Assembly: GCA_002898575.1 (NCBI GenBank)
Contig: BEHT01000004.1
Location: 36,067 to 100,066, forward strand
DNA from: a bacterium HR17
Lineage (GTDB): Bacteria > Armatimonadota > Fervidibacteria > Fervidibacterales > Fervidibacteraceae
DNA: 64,000 nt
Reading direction: 5' to 3'
Shown in pieces: positions 1-11,395 of this stretch. Position numbers and translations under genes: made by a program. The first letter of the stretch is position 1; every line of letters starts with the position of its first letter. The notes beneath the pieces are model-generated. The model searched no databases. It was not told the DNA's origin and saw only the letters and a program-made list of their open reading frames with translations.

Positions 1-394
1 TCCCCAAGCCGATCGCCCACGCGATTTTTGCGCCTATCGTCAACGACGCTGCCGGCAACAGCAACACTGCCACTGCCCCAACGCTGACCGGCAATCGCCA
101 CATCGTTTTGAGGACCGTCGGTAAGGTCGGGAGATGATCAAGGGCACTGAGCATCGCCACAAGCAGCGCCGACAAAGGCAACCACCCCTCAACGGAATGG
201 GGAACGAGTGGCAGCGTCCCTGTGACTATCCGATGTCCGACAGCGTAACCGGTCGCCAACGCAATGCCCGTCAGCCACGAGCGGAACGCCCACTGTTTAG
301 GTTTCGTGGCGAGCGACGCTATCGCCAAAATGGTGATCGCTGTCGCCGCTGGCGGCAGGCTCAGCGTGAGCGCTGACTTTAGGAGAAAGGTCAT
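1..394 (-). CDS. Membrane protein, unknown function (3' end cut by window edge)
   Basis: This reading frame stays open from an ATG at 394 to the window edge, about 131 residues. An in-frame TGA lies two codons upstream of that ATG, so the start is well fixed. The protein is highly hydrophobic. It starts MTFLLKSALTLSLPPAATA and has at least three likely transmembrane stretches (about residues 5-25, 33-50 and 70-90) with few charged residues between them. No motif allows a family call. It reads in the same direction as the YceI gene, whose stop lies about 75 bases upstream of this start. It could be a permease or a polysaccharide-export component, but nothing visible decides this. The C-terminal part is outside the window. 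Confidence 0.6.
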   Translation of the reverse strand, partial: MTFLLKSALTLSLPPAATAITILAIASLATKPKQWAFRSWLTGIALATGYAVGHRIVTGTLPLVPHSVEGWLPLSALLVAMLSALDHLPTLPTVLKTMWRLPVSVGAVAVLLLPAASLTIGAKIAWAIGLG

Positions 395-469
395 GGGTCG
401 TCACGCCCATGCGGCGTTTTCCGAATGCCTCGGTGTGCGACATTTTGCAGGCGCATCAACATGAAGCCC

Positions 470-1045
470 CTACTTTTTGATGCCCATGATGGCGACCGTC
501 AGGGTCACTTCGTCGGCAGCGATGTTCATCAAGCCCTTCATCCCAAACTGGCTGCGACGGATGACAAAGGTCGTCTCAAAGCCGATGACCTGCATACCCT
601 TGAAGTTTTTGCCTTCCCCGACCTTCGTCACAGTGACGGTGATAGGGCGCGTGACACCGTGCAGCGTCAAATTGCCTGTCACTCGGTAGCGGTTTTTACC
701 GATGGCTTGGATGCGTTGGCTCTTGAAAGTGATGGTCGGGAACTGTTTGGTGTTTAGAAAATCGGGGCTCTTCAGGTGCTTATCTCGGTCGGGCACGCCC
801 GTATCCAAACTGTCGGCGTTGACGGTGATGGTAACGGAACTCTTGGCGGGATCTTTGTCCACGATGAGCGTGCCCTTGATGTCAGTGAAGCGCCCGTAGA
901 CGAACACCGCCCCCGCTTGGGCGACATTGCGGCAGCGGAAGAGGACAAATGAGTGGGCGGGGTCAACTTCGTAAGTCTCCGCTGCCGCGACCGTCACCGC
1001 TGCAATAAGGCTCACAAGGATGCTCCCGATGCACCGACGACGCAT
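470..1045 (-). CDS. YceI-family lipid-binding protein, secreted
   Basis: The 191-residue protein has an N-terminal signal peptide (basic MRRR, hydrophobic stretch to about residue 22, AAA before ETYEVD) and then a YceI domain filling the rest. Typical YceI landmarks are visible: YEVDPAHSFVLF at the start of the barrel, FTDIKGTLIVD, LKSPDFLNTKQFPTITFKS, GNLTLHGVTRPITV and the FVIRRSQFGM segment. The family folds as a lipocalin-like barrel that binds polyisoprenoid or similar lipids in the periplasm; a specific ligand cannot be read from sequence. The ATG at 1045 is chosen over an upstream in-frame start because GAGGAGGTGG sits just ahead of it. The gene is downstream of dnaE in the same direction, about 117 bases away. 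Confidence 0.85.
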   Translation of the reverse strand: MRRRCIGSILVSLIAAVTVAAAETYEVDPAHSFVLFRCRNVAQAGAVFVYGRFTDIKGTLIVDKDPAKSSVTITVNADSLDTGVPDRDKHLKSPDFLNTKQFPTITFKSQRIQAIGKNRYRVTGNLTLHGVTRPITVTVTKVGEGKNFKGMQVIGFETTFVIRRSQFGMKGLMNIAADEVTLTVAIMGIKK

Positions 1046-1162
1046 AGCGACCACCTCCTCACGCGGGAGTGGCAAAATCTTTGAGCACACCCGCTGAACA
1101 CCGCAGAAAAATAAGCACACTTCGCGGCATATGTCTGTGAGTTGCCATACAAAGCGGGCAGG

Positions 1163-4100
1163 TTATGCTGACTTCGTGCGCACGATCCGCACCGCATCGC
1201 GCCCCAGCAGTGCCATCAACTGTTGGCACAGTCGTTGCGTGAGCCGAACGCGAATGGGTAGAGCCCGCACTTTGTTCGTTGCCCCTTGCTGGATGACAAC
1301 CTCCACAGGCGTTTCCCCTGGCGATTGTGTCAGGGCAACTTTCAGCCGGTCTGCCATATCTTTGGGCAAGGTCGCCGGCAAGTAGAGGCGCAAACGCAGT
1401 GTGGAATCGGCGCCAAGGGTGTCGTCAACGGAGCGAACGGTAGCAGGCTTGGCGGTTGAATGGGGCAATGCTTTGACGCTTCCTCCGTCGGCAGAACAAG
1501 GAGGCGGCGGGCTATGGGCAGGCGCGAAATCACCGCGTCTGTGCACTGCTGCACCGTTGCCGTTGAATGTTCGGGCATGTCCGTTGGCTGACGCCGAGGG
1601 CGCCATGGAGCCACTCGGCGCATCGTCCAATGAGAAACGCTCTACCAAGCGGGGATTTAGCCGCACGACCAATTGGTGGTCCTCTTCGTCCTCATCGTCG
1701 CCGTGCCGGACAATTTCATCCACGCGCACTATGCCTTCCAGGTAGAGCAGTGCGTCCTTTTCAAACAAGTGGGCGAACTGCTGGTAACCGTCACCACTGA
1801 GGACGACCTCGGCTTCGCCGCCCGTGTGGTCTTGCAGTCGGGCGAACATCAAGGGACGGTTTTGGCGGTCCACCAACAGACGAACTGCCACGACCATGCC
1901 CCACACCCGCACCAACGCTCCTGGTGTCACGGTGACCAATTCATCCAACCCGTGGGTGATGCGGTGAGCGACCAATTTGTACCCCTCTTGTATCGGGTTG
2001 GCGGAGAGAAACACGCCCAACAACTCCCGTTCCCACTCCAGTTTTTGCCGCAAGGGCACATCCGCCACATCGGGAAGCAACAACGCCTGTAGGGGTGCGG
2101 CGGGAGATTCGCTGAACAACGCCGTTTGCCCTACAGCCGGTGCCGCGCTTTTCCCCGCTTGCTCCCACAGCAATTCCAGCGCCTGCAGCAGCTGATGGCG
2201 GTTAGGGTGGAGCGGATCAAAGGCGCCGACTTTGATCAAACACTCCACCGCTGCGCGGGTGACGGCACGGTGCGGACGCACCCGCCGCAAAAAATCGGCG
2301 ATATCGGCGAACGGACCACCTTCGTCCCGCACCCTCAAGATCGCTTCAACGGCGTTGTCACCGACATTTTTGATCGCGCCCAAACCGAAGCGGATAGCGC
2401 GCTGCCCGCCGTGTTCCTCAATCGCAAAGTCGTAATGGCTGCGATTGATGTCGGGCGGCAAAACAGGGATTTTCATCCGCCGGCACTCTTCCAGACCGAT
2501 GACGATCTTGTCGCGGAAGTTGCGGTTGGCTGACAGAAACGCTGTCATGTATTGCACGGGGTAATTGGCTTTGAGATACGCCGTCTGGTAGGCGACGAGG
2601 GCGTAAGCCGCGCTGTGGGACTTGTTGAACGCATACTGGGCGAACGCCGACATGCGCTCCCACAGTTGCTCCGCTGTCTCCTTGGGGACGCCGTTGTTGA
2701 CAGCACCTTCAAGGAACAGTGGGCGCATCTTTTCCATCAGGTCAGCTTTCTTTTTGCCCATCGCCCGCATCAAGATTTCCGCCTGCGGCATGGAAAACCC
2801 CGCCAGTTCGTTGGCGATTCGCATGACTTGCTCTTGGTAAAGCATGACGCCGAAAGTGTCCCGTAAGATCGGTTCCAACTTCGGGTGCAAATATTCAATG
2901 GGTTCACCGTGTCGGCGTCGGACAAAGACGGGGATGTCCTCCATCGGTCCAGGGCGGTAAAGGGCGACCAAGGGCACGAGGTGTTCAAACCGATCTGGGC
3001 GCAGGTCCCGCAGCAGTTTGCGCCATCCTTGCTTCTCCATCTGGAAGACCCCAACGGTGTGCCCCTCGCTCAGCATGGCGTAGGTCTTGGGGTCATCCAA
3101 CGGTAGTTTGTTTAGGTCAATCTCCACACCATCCGTCTGCCGAACGAGGGTGATGGTGCGTCCGATAATGGTGGAGTTGCGCAACCCCAGAAAGTCCATC
3201 TTGACCAAGCCGACTTTTTCTACCGAAGCACCGTCGTATTGGGTGATGACGCCCCCTTCATGTCCCCGTTGCAATGGGACGAGTTCTATCAGCGGGCGAC
3301 TGCCGATGACGACACCGCAAGGGTGCGTGGACGCATGGCGCGCCAACCCTTCAATGGCTTTGGCAGTATCCAACCAGTTACGCACGCGTTCGTCGCTGCC
3401 GTAAAGTTCCCGTAACTCAAAGACCATTTCCAGCGCGTCCGCCAAACTCAATTTAGGCGGGATCAATTTCGCCACGCGGTCAACGGTTTGCGGGTCAATT
3501 TTCAAAACGCGTCCGCTATCGCGAACGGCGGCACGGGCTTGGAGCGTCCCGAAAGTGACGATTTGCGCCACATGGTCGTCGCCGTATTTGCGCCGCACAT
3601 ACGCGATGATTTCGTCACGGCGGTCGTCGGGAAAATCCAAGTCAATGTCGGGCGAAGTCTGCCGTTCAGGGTTCAAAAAGCGTTCAAACATCAAGCCGTA
3701 TTTGAGCGGGTCAATGTTGGTAATGCCCAAGACATAACTGACCATGCACCCTGCCGCACTACCCCGACCGGGTCCGACCAAGATGCCTTGCGAACGGGCG
3801 TAATGCACGATGTCCCAGACGATAAGGAAATAGCCGGCGTAGCCTTTCTGGCAGATGACTTGCAGTTCGTAATCCAACCGCTTTTTGACCTCTTCCGACG
3901 GCTCGGGGTAGCGCGAGGGGAGCCGTTCGTAGCATAACTTGCGCAGAAACTCTTCGGGCGTTAAACCGCCGGGCACTTCGTAACGCGGCATCTTGGGTTC
4001 ACCCAGCGGCAACCGACAGTTACACCGTTCGGCGATTTCTACCGTGCGTTCCATAGCGTCCAAGTGGTCAGGAAACAGTTGCTGCATCTCCGCGGCGGAC

Positions 4101-4843
4101 TTGAGGTAAAACTCACGGCTTTTGAAACGGAAACGGTCCTCCTCTTCCAGCGACTTGCTGCCCGTGTTGATCGCCAACAAGACATCTTGCGCTTGCCAAT
4201 CTTCCGCACGGACATAATGGACATCGTTGGTGACGATGAGCGGAATGCCCAATTTGCGGCTCATGGCAACTAAGGCTTCATTGACCTTACGCTGCTCAGG
4301 GATGCCGTGATCTTGCAGTTCCAAGAAGAAGTTGTCGCGACCGAAGATGTCGCGAAACTCACAGGCAAGCCGTTCCGCAGTCGGCATGTCATCGCGCAGG
4401 ATGGCGCGGCAGATAGGGCTGGCGAGGCAGGCGCTGGTGGCGATCAAACCGTCGTGATATTGCGCCAGCAATTCCTTGTCAGCACGGGGCTTGTAATAGA
4501 ACCCCTCCAAGTGGGCTTTGCTGACAATTTTGATGAGGTTGGAGTAGCCGACCTCGTTTTCGCAAAGCAACAAGAGGTGATAGGCTTCCGCGTGTTGGCG
4601 TGATCCGCGATCAAAACGGCTCTTGGTCGTGTAGTAAATTTCGCACCCCAGCAGCGGTTTAATTCCCGCTTCCGTGCAGGCTTCGTAAAACTCCACGACG
4701 CCATACATGACGCCGTGATCGGTCAGCGCCAAAGCGGGCATTTCCAAGTCGCACGCTCGGCGGACCAAATTTTTGATGCGTCCGGCGCCGTCCAGCAGAC
4801 TGTATTCGGAGTGAACATGCAGGTGGACAAAGTTACACCTCAT
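1163..4843 (-). CDS. dnaE: DNA polymerase III alpha subunit
   Basis: At 1226 residues this is a full-length DnaE-type replicative polymerase. An N-terminal PHP domain begins at HLHVHSEYSLLDGA (about residues 7-20) and keeps its metal ligands (LTDHGVMYG, TNDVHY), so metal binding and possibly the PHP proofreading activity known in Thermus-type enzymes are plausible. The polymerase core contains PDIDLDFPDDRR near residue 398 with the catalytic aspartates, the thumb/finger motif FNKSHSAAYALVAYQTAYL near 738, then the HhH region and a C-terminal OB fold near residues 970-1060. A long, low-complexity linker (about 1070-1140) precedes a conserved C-terminal tail. The ATG at 4843 is preferred over one at 4864 because GGTGAGGGGTGAGAG precedes it. 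It acts in the cytoplasm as the elongation polymerase. Confidence 0.95.
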   Translation of the reverse strand: MRCNFVHLHVHSEYSLLDGAGRIKNLVRRACDLEMPALALTDHGVMYGVVEFYEACTEAGIKPLLGCEIYYTTKSRFDRGSRQHAEAYHLLLLCENEVGYSNLIKIVSKAHLEGFYYKPRADKELLAQYHDGLIATSACLASPICRAILRDDMPTAERLACEFRDIFGRDNFFLELQDHGIPEQRKVNEALVAMSRKLGIPLIVTNDVHYVRAEDWQAQDVLLAINTGSKSLEEEDRFRFKSREFYLKSAAEMQQLFPDHLDAMERTVEIAERCNCRLPLGEPKMPRYEVPGGLTPEEFLRKLCYERLPSRYPEPSEEVKKRLDYELQVICQKGYAGYFLIVWDIVHYARSQGILVGPGRGSAAGCMVSYVLGITNIDPLKYGLMFERFLNPERQTSPDIDLDFPDDRRDEIIAYVRRKYGDDHVAQIVTFGTLQARAAVRDSGRVLKIDPQTVDRVAKLIPPKLSLADALEMVFELRELYGSDERVRNWLDTAKAIEGLARHASTHPCGVVIGSRPLIELVPLQRGHEGGVITQYDGASVEKVGLVKMDFLGLRNSTIIGRTITLVRQTDGVEIDLNKLPLDDPKTYAMLSEGHTVGVFQMEKQGWRKLLRDLRPDRFEHLVPLVALYRPGPMEDIPVFVRRRHGEPIEYLHPKLEPILRDTFGVMLYQEQVMRIANELAGFSMPQAEILMRAMGKKKADLMEKMRPLFLEGAVNNGVPKETAEQLWERMSAFAQYAFNKSHSAAYALVAYQTAYLKANYPVQYMTAFLSANRNFRDKIVIGLEECRRMKIPVLPPDINRSHYDFAIEEHGGQRAIRFGLGAIKNVGDNAVEAILRVRDEGGPFADIADFLRRVRPHRAVTRAAVECLIKVGAFDPLHPNRHQLLQALELLWEQAGKSAAPAVGQTALFSESPAAPLQALLLPDVADVPLRQKLEWERELLGVFLSANPIQEGYKLVAHRITHGLDELVTVTPGALVRVWGMVVAVRLLVDRQNRPLMFARLQDHTGGEAEVVLSGDGYQQFAHLFEKDALLYLEGIVRVDEIVRHGDDEDEEDHQLVVRLNPRLVERFSLDDAPSGSMAPSASANGHARTFNGNGAAVHRRGDFAPAHSPPPPCSADGGSVKALPHSTAKPATVRSVDDTLGADSTLRLRLYLPATLPKDMADRLKVALTQSPGETPVEVVIQQGATNKVRALPIRVRLTQRLCQQLMALLGRDAVRIVRTKSA

Positions 4844-4893
4844 GGCTCTCTCACCCCTCACCACGACCTACGACCGAACCCGTCAGAGGTGTG

Positions 4894-5778
4894 TCAAGCG
4901 CCTTCGTCAGGCTTGGGCAGAATTTTGATGCGTTCGTCTTCCGATGGTGCCGTGTCGCTCAGGTAGATGACCTGCCCGCGCGGGCGCCAAAGGGTTTCCT
5001 GTTGGGGCATGGTGTCAGAGGTAGCCATTTCCGCGTCGCTCCTTGGTGAGTTGACCTCTACGGGTTGATCAGCCAGTGCGGCTTGGTGCTCCCGCAAGAT
5101 TTGCACGCTGCGTTGGACGCAATCGGCGCAAATCCACACCCCTTCGCCAGGGATAAGCGTGCCGGCGACACTTTCTGGGCGCCCGCAAAAGTTGCACCGC
5201 ACCAATCGCGGCGGTCGGTAGCGTGCAACGACCAAGGTCAAAGCGAGAACCATGACGCCAATCAGCAAGACAATGTTGGGTCCAAGATAGGCGCGGGGCA
5301 ACCACCCTGTCAAAGTCACATACCACAACCCCGCCACCATGAGCAGCACGGTACTGATGACAAGGGCGGCGCCCAACACCAACGGACGCAGTTGTTCCAC
5401 GAGAACCTCCCAATTCAACGATGCCGATGGGGTGTCTGCAGCGAGCGAGAAAACGCGCGCTTCCCGTTCTAAATGCTCGGCGAGTTTCAGCATGATCTCG
5501 CCTAAGATGCCCTCGCGCTCCCCTTGCCGCACGAGGCTGATGAACAGAGGTGAGAAGTAGTGAGGGAAACGGGCAAAGGCGTGGGCGAGGCTGCGCCCTA
5601 AAGAGAGGTCTTGTGCGATGCTGTCCAAAACCGCCACCAGTTGCGGGTTGTCCGTTTGCTTGCGCAACACCGCGATGCCTTGAAAGGCATCCACGCCCGC
5701 CGACAAGATGGCGCTGAACTGCCGGCAAAAAATGGCTAATTCTGTTCGGCTAATGCCCCGCGGGCTCGCCGGCGTCAT
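4894..5778 (-). CDS. GspF/T2SF-like membrane protein with C-terminal ClpX-type zinc finger
   Basis: The 294-residue protein starts with a single type II secretion F-like helical domain (residues about 10-115: FCRQFSAILSAGVD, SLGRSLAHAFARFPHYFSPLF, GEREGILGEIMLKLAEHLERE). Two transmembrane helices follow (about 134-155 and 167-187). A cytoplasmic zinc ribbon comes next: Cys195, Cys198, Cys217 and Cys220 in CNFCGR...VWICADCV, matching the spacing and flanks of the ClpX N-terminal C4 finger. Normal GspF/PilC proteins have two F domains and no zinc finger, so this is a half-size variant with an added module. The ATG at 5778 has GAGGGGGG ahead of it; an earlier ATG overlaps the efp stop as TAATG. 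It may help assemble pilus or secretion machinery, but no secretion genes adjoin it. Confidence 0.7.
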   Translation of the reverse strand: MTPASPRGISRTELAIFCRQFSAILSAGVDAFQGIAVLRKQTDNPQLVAVLDSIAQDLSLGRSLAHAFARFPHYFSPLFISLVRQGEREGILGEIMLKLAEHLEREARVFSLAADTPSASLNWEVLVEQLRPLVLGAALVISTVLLMVAGLWYVTLTGWLPRAYLGPNIVLLIGVMVLALTLVVARYRPPRLVRCNFCGRPESVAGTLIPGEGVWICADCVQRSVQILREHQAALADQPVEVNSPRSDAEMATSDTMPQQETLWRPRGQVIYLSDTAPSEDERIKILPKPDEGA

Positions 5779-5801
5779 CGCGGTCGCCCCCCTCGTGGGC
5801 A

Positions 5802-6374
5802 TTATCGTTCGGTGCGCACCCGTTCCACATATCGCCCCGTCCGTGTGTCCACGCGGATGATATCGCCGATGTTGATGAACAGGGGCACTTGAATGACCGC
5901 CCCAGTTTCCAAACGCGCCGGTTTTGTCCCGCCCGAAGCGGTATCGCCCCGCACGCCGGGGTCCGTTTCTGCGACCGTGAGTTCAACGGTCGTCGGCAAT
6001 TCCACCAAGAGAGGTCGCTCCTCGTGGAAGATAAGGGTCACTTCGGCGCCGTCCTTGAGGAACTGTGCGGCGTCACCGACTTGATCAACGGTCAAAGTCA
6101 CTTGGTCGTAAGTCTCCATGTCCATGAAGACAAATTCGTCCCCTTGCCGATAGAGGAACTGGAAGGGACGCCGTTCCACGATGGCTTGTTCAAATTCCTC
6201 GCCGGCGCGGAAGTTGCGTTCAATGACATTGCCCGACAGCAAGTGTTTCAGACGGGTGCGAACGTGGGCACCACCCCGACCCAACTTGACATGTTGGGCT
6301 TCCAACACCATGTAAATTTCCCCGTCAATCAGCACCGTGATCCCCGGTCGAAAGTCGTTCGTGGAGATCGCCAT
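5802..6374 (-). CDS. efp: Translation elongation factor P
   Basis: The 190-residue protein has the three-domain EF-P layout: KOW-like N-terminal domain, OB domain 2 (FMDMETYDQVTL) and OB domain 3 ending PGVRGDTASGGTKPARLETGAVIQVPLF, all strongly conserved. EF-P binds ribosomes stalled on polyproline and promotes peptide bond formation. The tip loop reads KLGRGGAHV, placing Arg33 where Escherichia coli has the beta-lysylated Lys34; the same KLGRGGA loop is known in Thermus. A rhamnosylating EarP was not seen nearby. The start is preceded by AAGGAGG. The gene follows atpD by about 86 bases and precedes the GspF-like gene with stop and start almost touching, so it probably lies in the ATP synthase transcript. 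Confidence 0.95.
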   Translation of the reverse strand: MAISTNDFRPGITVLIDGEIYMVLEAQHVKLGRGGAHVRTRLKHLLSGNVIERNFRAGEEFEQAIVERRPFQFLYRQGDEFVFMDMETYDQVTLTVDQVGDAAQFLKDGAEVTLIFHEERPLLVELPTTVELTVAETDPGVRGDTASGGTKPARLETGAVIQVPLFINIGDIIRVDTRTGRYVERVRTER

Positions 6375-6460
6375 TGCCGTCCTGCCTCCTTAGCATCCGG
6401 TTGTCCGTCCACTCGCTATTGTGCGGTCGGTCGGCGCGGGGCGTCAAGGCGTAGCGCCGG

Positions 6461-8834
<2,374 letters not shown>

Positions 8835-8978
8835 CGCCGTTCACTCCGCCCGTTTCTTCGGTCTGTCAGACATTCTGCGCTGTTATTCCCGTGCAATCGG
8901 CAGATCCAACCGCCTTTGGGCCCAAAAGTGTCCCGACAGCGCCCTGCTTTCCACCGTTTAACCCCAGAGAATCCATTG

Positions 8979-10565
8979 TCACGATGCGGCGGCGAGTTGC
9001 GTCGGTGCTGACGCTTCCTTGCGTGCGGCGACGAAGTGTTCTTTGAACTCTTGCACGGCTTTGTGCATCTTCTGCTCCGTTTCGGCGGAGAAGTCCTTGG
9101 TCGTCTCAATCTCGTGGACGATTTCGGGGTAGCGCTCCCGCACCCACGGCAGGAACGCCTTTTCAAAGGGGCGCACCCAGTCGGCGGGCATGTCATCCAA
9201 GTAACCGTTGATGCCTGCAAAGATGATGAGCACTTGCTCCCAAAGCGCCATCGGTTGGTATTGGTCTTGTTTGAGGACTTCAACGAGCCGTTCGCCACGA
9301 ATTAACTCCCGCCGCGTCACTTCGTCCAACTCGGCGGCAAATTGGGCGAACGCCGCCAACTCAAAGTAGCGCGCCATGTCCAACTTCAACCGGCGCGCCA
9401 CCTTTTTCATCGCCGGATATTGCGCAGCGCTCCCGACACGCGAAACGCTGATGCCGACATTGATGGCGGGGCGAATGCCCGCATAGAACAGGTCAGGCTC
9501 AAGGTAAATCTGCCCGTCCGTGATGCTGATGACATTGGTCGGGATGTAGGCGCTGTAGTCGCCCAGTTGCGTTTCAATGACGGGGATAGCGGTCAGTGAA
9601 CCCGCCCCTAATTCGTCGCTCAGTTTTGCCGCTCGCTCCAACAACCGCGAGTGCAGGTTGAACACATCGCCTGGATAGGCTTCGCGCCCTGGGGGACGGC
9701 GCAACAACAACGAAACTTGCCGATAGGCTTGAGCGTGTTTGCTTAGGTCGTCGTAAAAGATGACGGCATGCATCCCGTTATCGCGGAACCACTCGCCCAT
9801 CGCACAGCCGGCGTAAGGAGCGATGTATTGCAGCGATGCAGGCTCGCTGGCAGACGCGGAAACGACGATGGTGTATTCCAGTGCGCCGTAGCGTTCCAGC
9901 GTTTCCACGACGCTTTTGACGGTGCTTTGTTTTTGTCCGATGGCGACATAGATGCAGTAAACGGGGTCACCCGCTTCGTGGAAGCGCTTTTGGTTGATGA
10001 TGGTGTCCACGATGATAGCGGTCTTGCCCGTTTGGCGGTCGCCCAAAATCAACTCCCGTTGCCCGCGCCCGATGGGGATCATGGAGTCAATGGCTTTCAG
10101 CCCCGTCATGACAGGTTCCTTGACGGGTTGGCGTTTGACGACGCCGGGGGCTTTGACTTCAATGCGCCGAAACTCCTTGGCGGTAATAGCGCCTTTGCCG
10201 TCCAGCGGTTGCCCGACAGGGTTGACGACCCGCCCCAGCAACTCTTTACCGACGGGCACTTCCACGACGCGCCCCGTGCAGCGGACCTCATCGCCTTCAC
10301 GGACGAACTGGTCAGGACCGAGCAGAACGATGCCCACGCTGTCCATCTCCAAGTTCAGGGCGATGCCGTAGAATTCGCGCCCCAATCGCTCACTGGCTTG
10401 CGGGAAGTAAAGCAGTTCGCTTGCCATCGCCCCTTGCAATCCGTAAGCGCGGGCGACACCGTCGCCGACCTCAATGACATAGCCGATGTCGGTCATCTCA
10501 ATGACTTTTTCAATACCTTCCAGTTCCTGCAGCAGCACGCTGGTGATTTCCTCAGCACGAACCAC
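8979..10565 (-). CDS. atpA: F-type ATP synthase subunit alpha
   Basis: The 528-residue regulatory nucleotide-binding subunit has the P-loop [10 protein letters not shown] near residue 173, the adenine-pocket and catalytic-arginine region ([36 protein letters not shown] in part) and a C-terminal helical domain. The start is GTG at 10565, backed by GGAGGTGA five bases upstream. A short C-terminal extension rich in Lys, Ala and Gln (about 20 residues past the usual end) is present. It alternates with beta in the F1 hexamer. Gene order atpH-atpA-atpG-atpD is canonical. Confidence 0.96.
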   Translation of the reverse strand: MVRAEEITSVLLQELEGIEKVIEMTDIGYVIEVGDGVARAYGLQGAMASELLYFPQASERLGREFYGIALNLEMDSVGIVLLGPDQFVREGDEVRCTGRVVEVPVGKELLGRVVNPVGQPLDGKGAITAKEFRRIEVKAPGVVKRQPVKEPVMTGLKAIDSMIPIGRGQRELILGDRQTGKTAIIVDTIINQKRFHEAGDPVYCIYVAIGQKQSTVKSVVETLERYGALEYTIVVSASASEPASLQYIAPYAGCAMGEWFRDNGMHAVIFYDDLSKHAQAYRQVSLLLRRPPGREAYPGDVFNLHSRLLERAAKLSDELGAGSLTAIPVIETQLGDYSAYIPTNVISITDGQIYLEPDLFYAGIRPAINVGISVSRVGSAAQYPAMKKVARRLKLDMARYFELAAFAQFAAELDEVTRRELIRGERLVEVLKQDQYQPMALWEQVLIIFAGINGYLDDMPADWVRPFEKAFLPWVRERYPEIVHEIETTKDFSAETEQKMHKAVQEFKEHFVAARKEASAPTQLAAAS

Positions 10566-10642
10566 CTTTAGGTCACCTCCGTCTCAGTTCACCCTTAGTT
10601 CACTTGACACCTGACGGTTTACGGGCGCACAGCGGTGTGCGC

Positions 10643-11281
10643 TTACAGAGTATTTTGTGATTGCCCTGTCCCTGTTGTCCCTTGCGGGTCGTTGAAGGCG
10701 GCTTCGGCTAAAGGGGTTTCAGCAGGGACGACGAACACTTGCCGCAGCCGCTCACGGATGCGCTCCAAGTGCCCCCGCAAACTCAAGTCCAACAGTTTGT
10801 CGCCGACGATAATGCGCATGCCGCCCACGATGGACGGGTCAACTTTCTCCCTGAGAAGAACTTTTTTGCCCGTGATTTCTTGCAAACGCCGCACGGTCAT
10901 AGCCCGTTCCGCCTCGGTCAACGGGACAGCGCTGGTAACTTCTGCAACCACCTCGCCCCGATATTCGCGCACCACATCGGTGAAGACGCGAACGATATGG
11001 TCAAACGCTTCAACGCGTTTGTGCTTGACGACGGCGAGCAAAAAGTTGAGCGTGACGGAAGAAACACGCCCTTCCAAACGCCGCCTCAAACGCTGGGCTT
11101 TTTCGTTGAAAGGCACCAACGGCTGCGCCAAAAACTTCAGCAATTGCGGGGAGCGGTTGAACATATCCGCCAGCGCTTTGACTTCCGCTTCCACACGCTC
11201 CAACTCGCCGGCTTTGACAGCCGCGTGCAAAAGGGCAACAGCGTAGCGCCGTGCCTTCCAACCGCTCAGAACTTTCGCCAA
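10643..11281 (-). CDS. atpH: F-type ATP synthase subunit delta
   Basis: The 212-residue protein is a delta/OSCP subunit, the connector between the F1 head and the peripheral stalk. The N-terminal six-helix domain begins WKARRYAVALLHAAVKAGELE, and the conserved C-terminal part includes VTSAVPLTEAERAMTVRRLQ and VDPSIVGGMRIIVGDKLLDLSLRGHL. The last 30 residues (after RERLRQVFV) are a poorly conserved tail, making it somewhat longer than the usual 175-185 residues. An AAGGAGGCGGGA ribosome site precedes the ATG. It follows atpF after a 114-base spacer that contains a nested inverted repeat. Confidence 0.93.
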   Translation of the reverse strand: MAKVLSGWKARRYAVALLHAAVKAGELERVEAEVKALADMFNRSPQLLKFLAQPLVPFNEKAQRLRRRLEGRVSSVTLNFLLAVVKHKRVEAFDHIVRVFTDVVREYRGEVVAEVTSAVPLTEAERAMTVRRLQEITGKKVLLREKVDPSIVGGMRIIVGDKLLDLSLRGHLERIRERLRQVFVVPAETPLAEAAFNDPQGTTGTGQSQNTL

Positions 11282-11305
11282 GACATTCCCGCCTCCTTAG
11301 CGGTG

Positions 11306-11386
11306 GGGAGGGTGAGCCTTCCACCGCACTTATCCCTCACGCTCCCAAGCAAGGGGGTGAGGGTTCGTCGGGAGACTCACCCTCCC
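11306..11386. repeat. Nested inverted repeat between atpF and atpH
   Basis: An outer 11-bp perfect inverted repeat (GGGAGGGTGAG at 11306-11316 and its complement at 11376-11386) encloses an inner 7-bp pair (CCCTCAC at 11334-11340, GTGAGGG at 11357-11363). The folded RNA would be a long branched hairpin in the atpF-atpH spacer. It lacks a T run, so it looks more like an RNA-processing or stability element inside the operon than a terminator. Confidence 0.55.
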
Positions 11387-11395
11387 GATATGGGC

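Noticed and set aside
6375..6460. Possible atpC or leader between atpD and efp
   Set aside because: The 86 bases cannot hold an epsilon subunit and contain no start with adequate length.
8835..8978. Small gene between atpG and atpA
   Set aside because: No start codon with a ribosome site and no conserved product; treated as spacer.
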